Of a stretch of DNA of 64,000 nt, positions 1 to 12,700 are shown one piece after another; positions within the stretch are counted from its first letter, which is position 1, and every line of letters begins with the position of its first letter. The position numbers were made by a program, and so were the translations under genes. The notes under the pieces were generated by a model. That model saw nothing but the letters and a program-made list of their open reading frames with translations, searched no databases and was not told the DNA's origin. The DNA comes from Lumbricus rubellus. Taxonomy: Eukaryota; Annelida; Clitellata; Crassiclitellata; Lumbricidae. Location of the stretch: the NCBI GenBank assembly GCA_945859605.1, contig OX243815.1:21823311-21887310 (forward strand), in the 5' to 3' direction.

Positions 1-984
1 AGTAAATCACAAATATATTATTACTGTTGCAGTGCTATATTATAAAGATATTGTTAGCATAATTTTTATAGCAACAAGCTTCATGAATTTCAATCACAAT
101 CCAAAGCGCCATCTCAAAAAGAAAGGAAAACACATATGCAAGCTAGACTTTCTGTCCAGGCTGCTAAGCTGAAAACAGCAACAATAACAGGATCATTTAA
201 CTCAAACTGTAGACGATTGATGATGGGAAGATAACAACTGATATGGCTTTAACAATGGCTGAATGTAGACAGTTTGGGTAGGGGTTTTGACTCCCCCATA
301 TCACTTTATGACTATAATTGAACCATCAACAGATTTCATATACATCATGAGCATAATTGTCGAATTAAACTTCATTTGCATCAAACTGCCTTATCCCAAT
401 ATCTCACGCAATGGATTCCAGGAAATTTGACTAGATTATTTTTCGTTCGAATCACTAATAGATATTTGCAAAAATTCTAAAAGCCACAACCAAGGTGAAT
501 GATTATATCAGTCTATTATGTCATTGTTTCATTAAATGCACTTGTTGCATTTTGAGCAAGGAACCCAGTTCAAAAGCTGTTAAACTCACAAGCAAAACAC
601 TAAATTTAGCTACCATAGTAACCTCATACCAACAGAATATTTTGCTTCATCAATGAACACCGTGACTCTTACTATGCCTTCTACCATAACACAGCACTGA
701 GTTCTCAACAATTCCTGGTAACTGACTTTCGAATTCGCTGAATATTCAATTGGATTTGTTAGGTAAAAACTTGAGACTATTTGTGTCATAGGGGCGCAAA
801 ACCCGTCACGTCAGTTTCTGACCTTTTTATTCAATCATACGCTACAATGGCTCTGCTGTTTACTAGTTACATGTTATAATTCAGCATACCATACACAATA
901 AAGGTGCTTTGAAATATAAACCAGCCAGGGTAGAAGAATCCAAGATAACCATAATGCAAACACTGCATCTTGAAACTCTAACAA

Positions 985-1054
985 TAGTTAAATGACCACA
1001 ATAGTTAAATGACCACAATACTTAAATGACCACAATAGTTAAATGACTACAATG
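985..1054. repeat. 17-bp tandem repeat, four copies
   Basis: Unit AATAGTTAAATGACCAC, one copy with CTTAAATG. Confidence 0.9.
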
Positions 1055-1067
1055 GCAGCAAAATTGC

Positions 1068-2078
1068 GTACAGTGGAGTTGAACACTGAGTTCTGCTAAC
1101 AATATAACGAATAATTAATAAAACTTCATCTACTGATGCATTTTAAATTGTGCAATTATAGCATACAGATAGCAATGAGTAGCAACAGTTATGCAGTGCT
1201 ACATTGAACTGAAAAGCATAAGTCATGGACACAAGTAAGTTATGGCAAGTTATGGACTTGTTCCAGCTTACTAAACACTGCAATAAAATGGCAAGAAATA
1301 GCACTGGACTCCGCTGATTTTGCACTAATTGCATAATAGCCCGACTTAACAAAGGCAGAACAAAGAACAAAAGCATAGGAAAACACAACTGCGGCATGAA
1401 TAGCTGTGTGTAATAGAAATTATACAAGTTCCAACATACATTAATCACAAACACACCTATTATACACACATATATTATACATACATGTACACACACACCA
1501 AAGTAATTATAAAAGCAAGAACTCATAAATTATTCTGCTCAAAATCTCATAGCTCAGAAGTGTAAAAATGTCTGTTTATTGGACACCTAATGATTAAATG
1601 AATGATGTAAAGGGAAGACTATTGAAGGACCCACTAAGGCAAACAGAAAGAAGACCAATGCCAGATGACAAAACAGGATTTCAGTGCCAGAAACATACAT
1701 GATGTCTATTTGGTGACAATACATCACATCTAGAGTTGACTCTCACAATTACAAAAACAAAAGTTAAAGTGTATCACCGCTATACAAGCAGCTCATGTTA
1801 CATCAATTACAACTTAGAATCAGTATTGTGATGCAAAGTGTCTTGATGTATGCCCTCCTAAGACTATCATGATATATAACCAAAATAAAGGTCATCCACA
1901 AAACATGCCTTTCCACAGCCCCACACCACATGTTCAAATCAAATCAAATCAAATCAAGTTTATTCATACCGATCAACAAATTAAAATGTACAGTGGAGTT
2001 GAACATTGAATTCTGCTAACAATATAAGAAACATTAATAAACCTTCATCTACTGATGCATTTCAAATTGTGCTATTGT
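1068..2078. repeat. 90-bp direct repeat pair
   Basis: 1068-1160 and 1988-2078 share GTACAGTGGAGTTGAACA, TTCTGCTAACAATATAA, AACTTCATCTACTGATGCAT or close versions. The intervening 830 bp are not duplicated. A (TCAAA)n tract at 1932-1960 precedes the second copy. Confidence 0.8.
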
Positions 2079-3280
2079 AAAAAATATCCTTCATGCATTA
2101 AAACAAATCAACTATAAATATAAGAAATTAAAATGGCTATTTAAAATTATGTTCAACGCATCACAATGAAAATTAAGTTAATAATTACCACAAAGAAATT
2201 CAATACCAGTAAGCTTCAGCATTTTGAGAGACTAATAAAACCAGATCAGATGCTATTCCACAATGACTACTATTCAACTAAATTAAAGCACTGGCAGCCA
2301 AAAATAATGACAAAAGTCATCAGACAATAATAACCCTCTGGCACACTGAACCTAAATCCTGGTAGTAAAATATCTAGACCAATAAGAATCTGCCTGACGT
2401 CAATTTCTAGCTGCGGAAGTTAGTCATAGCTCTATTAGTAATCGAAGACACTGGTTATTAATTTCCCAATAAAGCATCTGGCTCTTCTATTATGCCACCC
2501 TGAATACCTTAATGAGAAACCTATTCACACAGCCGTTGAAATTCTAAATCAGCTCAAATAACACTCACAAGTCACGATCTAGATTTCTGAGAACCAACGA
2601 AAAACAAGTGGATAGCACCTCAAGAAGTATTTTAAGCATCACAACTTACCTATAATTATCAGACGAAAATGTAACTTTCCATTGATATATAATTATATAG
2701 GTTGTAAGCAGTTGCATAGAACACACACTGTGACACACAGTACACACACACCACATACTAATAACAAGTTCACCTTTAACAGGGCGTCAGCTATTGCTCA
2801 TCTAATGCATCGTCTCTGACCTGGTAGGGTTAGATAAACTAAAGTGACAGAAACTGGATGAGGCAATGCCACCACACATAAACACTGTGACTTTCTTTCT
2901 CCCTACAGCCCAGGGCAGACAGGACCTGCTTGGCCAGGGCATCAGGGCATCTTGCTCAAAGCCATCTGTGCTGGTCCAAGTCATTTTATCCCACAGCCTG
3001 CTTATTCCCAGCACCCCACGACAAAGTAAACAAACTAAACATGAACTCTATGCCCGTTCTCATGGTTTTACTCTCCCCAATAAGGATATTATATTTCTCA
3101 ATAGTCTTCAATAATATTATAATACACTGATGTTAGCAACTTTCACCAAAAGACACACAACTGGATGGTATGTAGGTCTGGCCCAAAATAACACTCAAAC
3201 TAACAGTCACCATGCAGACTTGCAGAGAGCTGCATCTGTGTCAACTTTGCATCATTGAATAACAAAATATAGATACCAGT

Positions 3281-3640
3281 AGATTGATTGATTGACTGAT
3301 TGATTGATCAAGACCTTTATAGAAATGTATTACTACTCAAACATGTAACAGATTGACTGATTGATCAAGACCTTTATAGACATGTATTACTACTCAAACA
3401 TGTAACAGATTGACTGATTAATCAAGACCTTTATAGAAATGTATTACTACTCAAGCATGTAACAGATTGACTGATTGATCAAGACCTTTATAGACATGTA
3501 TTACTACTCAAACATGTAACAGATTGACTGATTGATCAAGACCTTTATAGAAATGTATTACTACTCAAACATGTAACAGATTGACTGATTGATCAAGACC
3601 TTTATAAAAAAATTTATTACTACTCAAACATATAACAGAT
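3281..3640. repeat. 57-bp tandem repeat, about six copies
   Basis: The unit begins AGATTGACTGATTGATCAAG, then ACCTTTATAG, then ATGTATTACTACTCAAACAT. Copies differ by single bases (TAGAAATG or TAGACATG alternate). Confidence 0.93.
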
Positions 3641-3895
3641 TGAATCATCAACACAAGAGTAGGAGTAGAAAAGCAAAAGATCACGATAAGGATATTGAAA
3701 ACCATAGATAATTAACTTTAATGTTGAATGAGCAGCTATACAGTGTACACTGTACACACATGTGTTAAAGAAGACACTCCAGAGTTGGCTGATTGTTTCA
3801 GTTTAACGACACTGCATGATAACAACTTAGATCATTAGTGTCGCCCTCCTCCTTTATACAGACTTGGGACTTGCACTGTCAGAGTGAGCCAGGGA

Positions 3896-3935
3896 TGCTG
3901 GTCTAAGTCATTATAAACAATGACTTCGACCAGCA
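3896..3935. repeat. 17-bp hairpin with one mismatch
   Basis: TGCTGGTCTAAGTCATT, loop ATAAAC, AATGACTTCGACCAGCA. The arm sequence recurs at 2969-2985 with one change. Confidence 0.85.
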
Positions 3936-4074
3936 GCCAACCAGCAACCCTCATTTCTAAGTAAATGTTTTATTACTTTCACTAACCGGTACTTAAACAC
4001 TAAACAGTATCACTAGGCAATTCCTGCTTTAAAATTATTAATTATAATGTAGAAAAATCATCTTATAGATGATC

Positions 4075-4280
4075 GAAGAGTCAAACAAGTGATGTCTGGA
4101 ATTCTAGTGGGAGAAGGAAGAAAGGAAGATCACGGAAGAACCGGATGAAAAAAACCCATGATAGACGACTTGAGATGATGATGATGTCGTGGGGACAAGA
4201 CCGAGGAGTTGGCGATGGACAGAGGCAAGTGGATGAGATGTGTAGCTCGATGCACAACAAACAATAAAAACAATAAACAT
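4075..4280 (+). mobile_element. LINE fragment, reverse-transcriptase C-terminal remnant
   Basis: A degenerate plus-strand frame reads GRRKKGRSRKNRMKKT, then HDRRLEMMM and WGQDRG, resembling the GRRxxGRPRKRW end of RTE/CR1-type polyproteins. Short and old; family uncertain. Confidence 0.45.
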
Positions 4281-5225
4281 TAAACAATAAAAAAAATCAG
4301 ATCTCCAAGGAACTACTAAAAACTGTTTAACTGTTTAAAAATGCCAATATCTTGACATAATAATATATTGTTTAACCAAGACCATGTACCCACACCTGGT
4401 ATTAAAACACATTTGAACCACTGCAAACCACAATGTCAAGTCAAATCTCTGTGAGCACTATGCCTTCTACCATATAAATATCAGTGGGTGGCCATGACCA
4501 TGATGCGGCTGCTCTTCAAATTCTTGTCTTATTTTAATGCAATTTATACTTTTGCTCAATGTTATTTGTTATAATCTCATGATATCACATTTTATCATCC
4601 GTCTCCATCGGTTTTTTTACATCTATGCTGAGAACAAAGCCTAACCACAAAAGTTAACTGCAAAATAAAAAGTGTATTGAAAGCTGAAGAAAGAAGAAAC
4701 AAGATATTGAACGTTCTTTTTAGCAGATGCTTCATTGCATCCGAAAGTCACACGAGGTATCCATAACACTAAAAACATAAACAGCTCTCTATCTCTCTAT
4801 ATATAATATATACATGTATATAATTATATATACACACACGTACACATATATGTAAATTCATAAATGCAATCTACAAAAATATATTTATACAAACACACCA
4901 ACACATAAATAGCACAATAACACACACTAAAAATATACATATACAAAGAGGAGGACCTAGATGAGAGAGGATATTACATGAATAGATATTTAAGGTCCCA
5001 CCCGAACAAATCATTAAGGCAGAGACCTGTTGAAATCATGTACTGAATTATGAAGAAGAAACCTAATAAGCAGTCACAGTCACAATCTGCAAAAGAGGAT
5101 TGAGTATTGAAAAGACCAACAAGGTACTAAACTGTAAAATTCACATAGCAACTTACCAAGTCATTTTGATCTGCATTATACTCCATTTTAACTCTTTACC
5201 AACTCTAACACTAACAGTAATGTCT

Positions 5226-5322
5226 ATAACATTAGAGTCAGTAACGTCTACATTAGAGTCAGTAACGTCTACAACATTAGAGTCCGTAACGTTTACAACA
5301 TTAGAGTCAGTAACGTTTACAT
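5226..5322. repeat. 21-24-bp tandem repeat, four copies
   Basis: Unit ACATTAGAGTCAGTAACGTC plus TACA. The unit length is a multiple of three, which keeps a frame open on both strands by chance. Confidence 0.88.
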
Positions 5323-6318
5323 CCTGGCCAACATCTGTCAAAACTAACGACTGCATCACTGCAGAGCTGAGCCAGAAAAAGAAACCAATTCTGGCCCGTA
5401 GCTTTTTAAAAGCACAGTTTAAACAATATCCTCAGTGCAGACAAACCATCAGCCCTTAAATGGTTCTGAGTGCAGGCCTCAGTAAGTTATAGACGTCAAA
5501 CAACTCATTACATTGATGGCTGCTAACAAAATAAATATGGGAAACAGCACAGTTCAGAGAAGTAAGTCATCATCCGAACCCTTATTATCCGCCGGGCAGG
5601 GTAAGGGGGTAGGGTGCAGGGGTCAGCATCAAAGCAGAAGTTCACATGCCAATCTAGTACTGTAATAGTGTGGGGTAACAAATGCAAATCAGTGGAATCA
5701 TTGCACAGCAGAGTGTATATAAAAAGACACAAAGGAATGGAGGGCATACATCTGGACATCAATGAACCACTGTAAGAAAGATAATATAAATATCGCATTT
5801 CCAATGACAGAGGACAAATGTCAGTAAATATATTGATCAACCTTTCAACGACGAAGAACAAACATGTTAACTGGGTTTGACAGTCTAACTGGTCTGCCAC
5901 CACAGGCATGTACAGGAAATGCCTTATTATATGCAAACCATCAGTCAACAGACAACAGAACATGCACTGCACTAGTTACTAAAATTCAAACTGGTCGATG
6001 TGTCAGAAACATATTCACTTAATTTTATGATGCACCTTTTTGAAATCTGCCAGACAACCTTGCCCCAGCCCTTAGACATAAAAACAATGCATTATGTTCC
6101 TATACAATAAACAAATGCAAAGCCAGCTTCATTTAAAGCTGCTATGTTCAAAAACTAATCAATTATATTCACTGATGGGCACCTGGGTACATACAAGAAT
6201 AGATGATGGGTATCATATAGCGTTGTACTAGAACTCATTAACCCAATCATGAGGTGATACCGTTTAACCCCTTTAGCATGGGGGCTGTATATGGAGTAAT
6301 AGCATGTTTGTTTGTATG

Positions 6319-6524
6319 TGCACTTGTTATAGCGCCCCTTCAAGCTCTCTCTACTCAGAGGCGCTCCCGAATGCAGAGCGGAAACTGCATCGGAGTTTGA
6401 CGCCGAAGCGCTGAGCAATTGTGAGTGAAGGACTTGCCCAAGGTCCTTACACGGCGAGGTGGATCCGAACCTCGAACCTTCCGGCTCCAAAGCAATGACG
6501 CCACCACTACACCACTGCGTCCCA
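6319..6524 (-). mobile_element. tRNA-derived SINE, copy 1
   Basis: On the minus strand: GACGCAGTGGTGTAGTGGTG (A-box region), GGTTCGGATCC (B box), a body with GGACCTTGGGCAAGTCC, GCTCAGCGCTTCGGCG, then the tail GAGCGCCTCTGAGTAGAG and GGGGCGCTATAACAAGTGC. Confidence 0.85.
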
Positions 6525-6589
6525 CAAAAATGTCTACTAACAGAAGAAGGTGATTGGATGATTAATACTTGACAAAGCGAGTATCTCAC

Positions 6590-6712
6590 CTGAGCCACAC
6601 TTTCAAAATGTTCGTAATTTTTCTGTAGAGTCTTGGCTTTAGGCAGTGACTTTCCAACTGCTGTGTTTTTGTTCAGAAATACCATGCCGTGGCTGTCCAA
6701 CCATTCCAGAAC
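6590..6712 (-). CDS. TRIO: TRIO coding exon 14 (start of the next spectrin repeat; last exon seen)
   Basis: 41 codons, phase 0 at both ends, acceptor TTTCATTTCAG, donor GTGAGA. VLEWLDSHGMVFLNKNTAVG, then KSLPKAKTLQKNYEHFESVA, matches VLDWIENHGEAFLSKHTGVGK and SLHRARALQKRHEDFEEVAQ. The following family exon (NTYTNADKLLEAAE region) was not found in 1-6589 and should lie beyond the left edge. Confidence 0.95.
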
Positions 6713-9700
6713 CTGAAATGAAACAAGTGGCTCTGAATTGGCTGCAACAGATAACAGAAGTACGATTTAAGTCCTCCTTAAATTTGGGTCCCAGAATGCA
6801 GTGAGTGAGTGCGCTATGTTTTTCACCAACACACCAGGACAATGATCAGTGTGTTCTGCAACCTTCAAGGGCTTTTTGGTCACCTCCCCCTTCTAAGAAA
6901 CTCAAGCCCATCTGAAACAATATTTAGAGCACTCTGTTACTACTGAACACGTATGTCTTTTCAGACATGTCAGATGTCTGTTTTCAATATTCTGCAAAGT
7001 CCTTCAAATCTAATAATTATAATAATTCATAATGTCAAATAATAATAATAATAATCCTATTCAAAAGATTAACAATTATCTCATTCACCAGGTGGAGCCA
7101 ATGTTAAGTCACGTATACAAGATTAAGCACTGACTGACAGTTTTGATTTGTCATCCAGTACTTGCAAAGCAAAAGTTATTTTAAACAGAAACTGGACTGT
7201 ATCAACTATATAGGAATACGTGACCTGTAATTATCATTTTGCTCTAGCAATGTTTGCTTAAAATCTTGCTTTAAGTAAGGGTTGCACTGTACTTGCGCAC
7301 GGTAAAGCATTACATTATTTAATGTACATGTTTATTTCAGCCAAATAAACTATCTTAGTGACCCGATGAATTACTACTGGCAAAAAGTTATACCTGCTTA
7401 ACATCCTGTTGGAAGAATCTCAGACCAAGTCTCTGATGAAGTCGAATCTTTCCTTTATGCCAGATCTGTTCTAAAATCCTATGGTGAGCAAAAACCTGGT
7501 AAAGAAATGACATCAGTTTGTCAATCGTCAGTGCATTAAATCTGCAAACCAGTGCAGAGCTTAAAAGACAAGTTTTATAAATGCTACAACTGCCAGCATT
7601 TACTATTATTTGATCTCTGATGCACTTTCGACACATCAATTAGCTCTGTGTTACTTTCTGTGTACTTGACAATGCAGTTTTATCAGCAAAACTTTTACAG
7701 CAGTTTAAAATATTGTTAAATGAGGGTCATTTCTTGCTAAAACATGTAAAATCACAATTGTTTGGACAGAACCAGTTGAGCTTCAACATCAAACTATGCA
7801 TGGCTGGTTGCCTTATAGGATGAATAATTACCTCATGAACGACGTCAAGTACGTGGGACGCCCCTTCTGTGTAGTCAGCCTTTGCGGTCAGACTGTTGCT
7901 GCTGCCTGATGACACGGGCATTTGAAGCGTGTCTAAGAGGGTCTTCCCATCGGCACATAACTATCAACAACAGCAACTATAGACAATTTAAACCACTCAA
8001 CAATGATTAAATTAAATCCTACGGAGAAAAATAGCTTACAGCATTTGCACTTGTAGCAATTGTATATGAAAAATATAGGACGTTAGTGGGGGGGGACGGG
8101 GCAAGCAAGCGTCTCTAATAGCCTCTGCTACCCAAATGTCCAACCACGCCACCTTCTCGAGGTCCCCCCTGTTCGGAAACAAAGAGCGTGGTGGGCGACC
8201 GAGCAATCGCCGGTATATGCGATGCCCCCAGGGGCGAAGAAACCGAAGGACGGACGACAGAGGATGTCGACGCTAGGAGATGGTGTCTCTGTAAAAACAC
8301 CGGGAGAAAGGCAATGGGAAACCATCTCCCTAAAGTTCCCAAGACAAAATGTATGACGAACTCAAATATAGAATGGAGACGTCAAACATTCGAACCTGCC
8401 TAAGGGCAGAGAACAGAAAGAAGAAAGAAGAAGGACGTTAGTAAAAATTCTCAAATGTTTTACATCAGCAACTGAAAAAAGTGAACGAACAGATAATCTA
8501 AAAATGCATCAAGCAGAACAGAATGGACATGAAGATGGGGAGCAGAAATTTTAAAAAATGACAAAACACTATACAATACAATACAATACAGCATTGTGAT
8601 AGCCAGTCGGATGCTTCGCTACTTTACCGGCAAAGATTTACTGACATATAAGTTCATAATATCGCATATAAATAGGTGAAAAGCACACACGATTGGTACC
8701 TCTGTATAGACTTGTGAGACACTTTCAATCAAGGCTTGATGTTGGCTAATGGCATCTTCGAGCTGCATTATCTCGTCAGGAATCTGCAATTCTTCGCACA
8801 TCTTCTTCCAGCTTGGCATCTCGGACAAGTACTAAAAAAATTCAAAACCAATCTCACATAAATCACAACAGTCAAACAGAATCACACATACGACGACGAT
8901 CAAACCCTCGGTTTGAAGCCAAATATAACATCAAATAACTTGACACCAAGGGCGGATCCAGAGGGGGAATCCGGCCAGGGCCCCCATTTAGAAATGTCCA
9001 TGTATCGTGGCCCCCCACATTTGGTTTCAACAAGCTTTCAAATAATGTATAACGGCATACTTTTCCCAAAATTTCGACCAGATGACTAAAAAAGGCCATC
9101 AACTTTTTGGGCGGATAAAAAAGAACAATTTTCCAGACCCAAGGTCAAGAATTCCCCCCCCCCCGTCCAAAGTTTCTGTATCCGCACCTGCTTGGCATTA
9201 CAATCTGATACACGGTAATCTATCAAAGGTCATACGAATCCAAATGAATAAAGCGAAATGAATGGAAACCAATGCCTCATAGCGAACAACAGAAGTCTAT
9301 CAACTGACCATAAATCAAAAACAGCAAAAAAATATCAATACCGAAAACTGATATTTTCAGTTTAATAAGAATCCAGTGAATATTATTATTATTATCAGAA
9401 GGACAAAATGAACAAAGGCAAGATCCAATTACATCAGGTTTTCCTAATAGCATGCATAATTACAGAACAATAATACAATATACTCATGAAGTCAGCACTC
9501 TTGTAAGGTACTTAAAAGCTGCAATATCAATTGCCTCGATAAATACATATATGAATGCATAGCATTGCATATATACATACAAACACACTTGCATGCATAG
9601 TTGCATACGCACAGCAATATGCATAACAATTCAAGATGATGGTTTCATTACTGACTCGAACAGTAAATTGGTGAAAAGACAGTGACAGCACTGACAAGCA

Positions 9701-12700
9701 TGTGAAAAAACCATAGTTCATTCTACAGGGTGCGGCCAAAAAAAATACCCCCCTCCGAAAATTGCGATTTCTCCAAAACCGCCGAATATTTTGTTACAAA
9801 TATTTTCATTCTTATTCGTAACATATTTTTACACATTCTCTGAAAATTTTAGGCCAGTATCTTTATTTTTGTGATCAAGACATCAGGCAGAAGAAAGAAC
9901 TTCATTTTTTCAACTGAACAAGGCATTCACGAAATAAGAAATCATATTTTTACATAAAATAGCCTGTGGTGTGCCATAATTACGTCATTTCCGCTTTGCG
10001 GATCGTGTTCTTCACCGATGAAAAGATCTTTTACATCAATCCACCAATTAATAATCAAAACAACCGTGTCTGTGGCACTCTGTGCGTAGAAGTAAAAAGC
10101 CGATATCCATCCAAGCGTCTGTTGGTCGAAAGAGCTAAGTTCTCTCCCCACATCATTCTTTCTGCATGTGTCAGCTATGAGGGTAAAGAACGCTTACAAT
10201 TCATTGACGAGAAGGTCAAAATCAATGCTAAGTAGCCTACTACGTGGAGAATCTTTTGCCTAAGCTTGTCGATGATTGTCACACTGTCTTGGGAAATCAG
10301 TTCCCTTTTCAGCAAGATGGAGCGCCCGCTCACGGCGCCAAGCTGGCCCAAGATTGGTTAACAAGCCACTGTCTTGACTTCATCGACAAGGATTCGTGGC
10401 CGCCAAATTCCCAAGATATGAACGCACTCGACGCACCCCAGAGGGTGCAATGCTTGAGACTTACAACAAACTTACCACAAAGCCAAAGAACATTTCTGAA
10501 CTGAAAAATACGCTGCAAATCATTAGGAATGGCCTGCCACTTGAGACCACTCAGAAGTCTGTTCTGGGCTTTCGAAAACGTCTGCAAGCTTGAGTAAAAG
10601 CAAACGGTGGTCACTTTGAACATTCATTGCACAAATCTTTACACTTGGCCTAATCTTGTCAAGAACAATAAGTAACCTTGAACTTTGTTACATTTCTGTT
10701 TGCGCCGTTACTTTGTTACTTATTGCTGTCACTAAATGTCTGTTGAAACGAAAATTGCATTGTTTCACTTCAGGGTTGCACCATTTTGGTGTTCATGATT
10801 CGAATTTCATTAAATTTAGCCAAGTTGTAGATAAATATGTGTCAAATAGACTGGTGAAGTTTTATAACAAAATGAGCAGCGGTTTTTGAGAAATCGCGAT
10901 TTTCGTAAAGGGGTATTTTTTTGGCCGCACCCTGTACATCAAATCAGCCATTCATCATAAAGACACCATCAATAAATTCACCGTCATTTGTTACCAGTGT
11001 GTAGATCAAAACACTACAACAGTCTGGCTTTGAAAATTATCTAAGATTTTTATCCTAACAAAACGACAATCGAAAACATTAAAAAAAATCCTTTTCAAAA
11101 CTCATAAGAGAGAACAATACACATGATGTGCCAAGTCATTCCAATGATGTTTGTTTGGGTCATGTCATTTCTTGGGATGCATACCAGTCGTAGTCTCTCC
11201 CATGTAATTTCTGTCTATAATACAACTGCATTATCAAACTGCCCTTCTTACAACTAGATCAAGCCAACCTGAGAAATTACTGAATTAAGAACGATAAGAA
11301 CCGCCTACTTCGCCTGCTTTCTTGTGAAAGAGAACGGACATCGAGAGAACGTTGTTACGTTCCTCGAGAGCAGCAGTAAACGTTCTCCAGTCTTTGTGAA
11401 GTTTGTTCGCTTGCAATCGGATCGACACAGTTGCATAATGGCCGCTGTCGCAAAGACGCTGCGCCACCGTCATTATGTGGTCGATAGTACCGTAAGCATT
11501 CTGTGCAAGAAACAACAACAAAATAGCTTTGTAACATCTAGGAAAATCCCATTACAGACCCCTGAACGGCCTCATACAGGGTTTTCCATGCCCCAGAAAC
11601 ACGAGTACAAGGGCACTATCATTTATACGGAGTGTCCCGTCAGGGTGGCTGCCATGAATCTGCAACTTTAACTTGCAGAGTTTCATTTTATTTCATTTCT
11701 CTTTTATAGAACCCAATAAAACATTTTACAATTAAAGCAGTGCATCAATACATAATTGTAATAACAGAACATATAACACAGCAAATATATAAGAAAGCAC
11801 AGGGAACAAAGGGCACACCTAAAGGGACGGGTCCTGCTGGTAGAGGCCCACTTTTTTGGATTCTCAATTAATCTGGGGCCCAACAGTTTCACGCAGGATG
11901 CAACAAGTCATCGAGCTCTGTTGCCTATCTATCACATCACATCTTCCTTCCCTGGTGGGTTTGTTACGGTTCATAGCAGAGAAGGCAAACTCAAGTTAAC
12001 TAAGCCAAGGCATTCTCAGTCGTCAAGTCATCCTCAATCTCGATATATGCATCTCGTGCACAACTTCTGGTACAACGAGATCAAATATTCCTCAAATTTT
12101 TCTTACAGTCAGGAAATGCAGTACATCCTATATATAGAAATGTGCATAGATTAAACATTATTAAATTGCAAAAAAATAAGAAAGCTGGAGGTTCAACTTC
12201 CTGCATTAAATTCTCCCACAGCCTCAACAACTGAAATTCTGTGGGTTTTTTTTAAGGAAAGCTAAGAGTAATGTGCAACACTTTAAGGCCTTTGACAAAT
12301 CTAGTGTGTGGTAAACATGACCTGAATTTTGAATTCCGTTTCAGGGCCTATTTATCAATATGGATTGCAAAAAAGAACTAATCTAGTGTCTGGTAAACAT
12401 GACCTAAATTAGTAATTCCGTTTCAGGGCCTATTTATCAATATATGGATTGCAAAAAAGAACTATAGTCTCTCTCAATTATCTGGTTTGATTATAAAATC
12501 ACCAGAGCATAACCAGCAGTAAGAGAAAGTACAAGCAGAGTGCAAGGTCAGTTCTTGACAGATCATCTGTGGCCAAAAGAGCCATGGATGCAGAGTTGAG
12601 CAGACAACTGCATTGTGCTGCGTGAATTATGACAGTCAAAAGATAAACAGAAGTTGAGACCCCACAGTGCTGATCTCCTTCGTACATCTAAATGCTAAGC

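Larger units (their letters stand above)
1..6589 (-). other. TRIO intron (part) without recognised exons
   Basis: No further TRIO exon was recognised. It holds a 17-bp repeat (985-1054), a 90-bp direct repeat (1068-1160 and 1988-2078), a 57-bp minisatellite (3281-3640), a hairpin (3896-3935), a LINE piece (4075-4280), a 24-bp repeat (5226-5322) and a SINE (6319-6524). The remainder shows nothing I can name. Confidence 0.6.

Noticed and set aside
2802..3130. Overlapping frames on both strands as a TRIO exon
   Set aside because: Neither frame resembles the next spectrin repeat; composition looks repeat-like.
5523..5972. 149-codon frame on the minus strand
   Set aside because: No recognised motif, Cys/Leu-rich AT-driven composition, no splice context; probably chance. 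It also shows no similarity to the missing TRIO exon.
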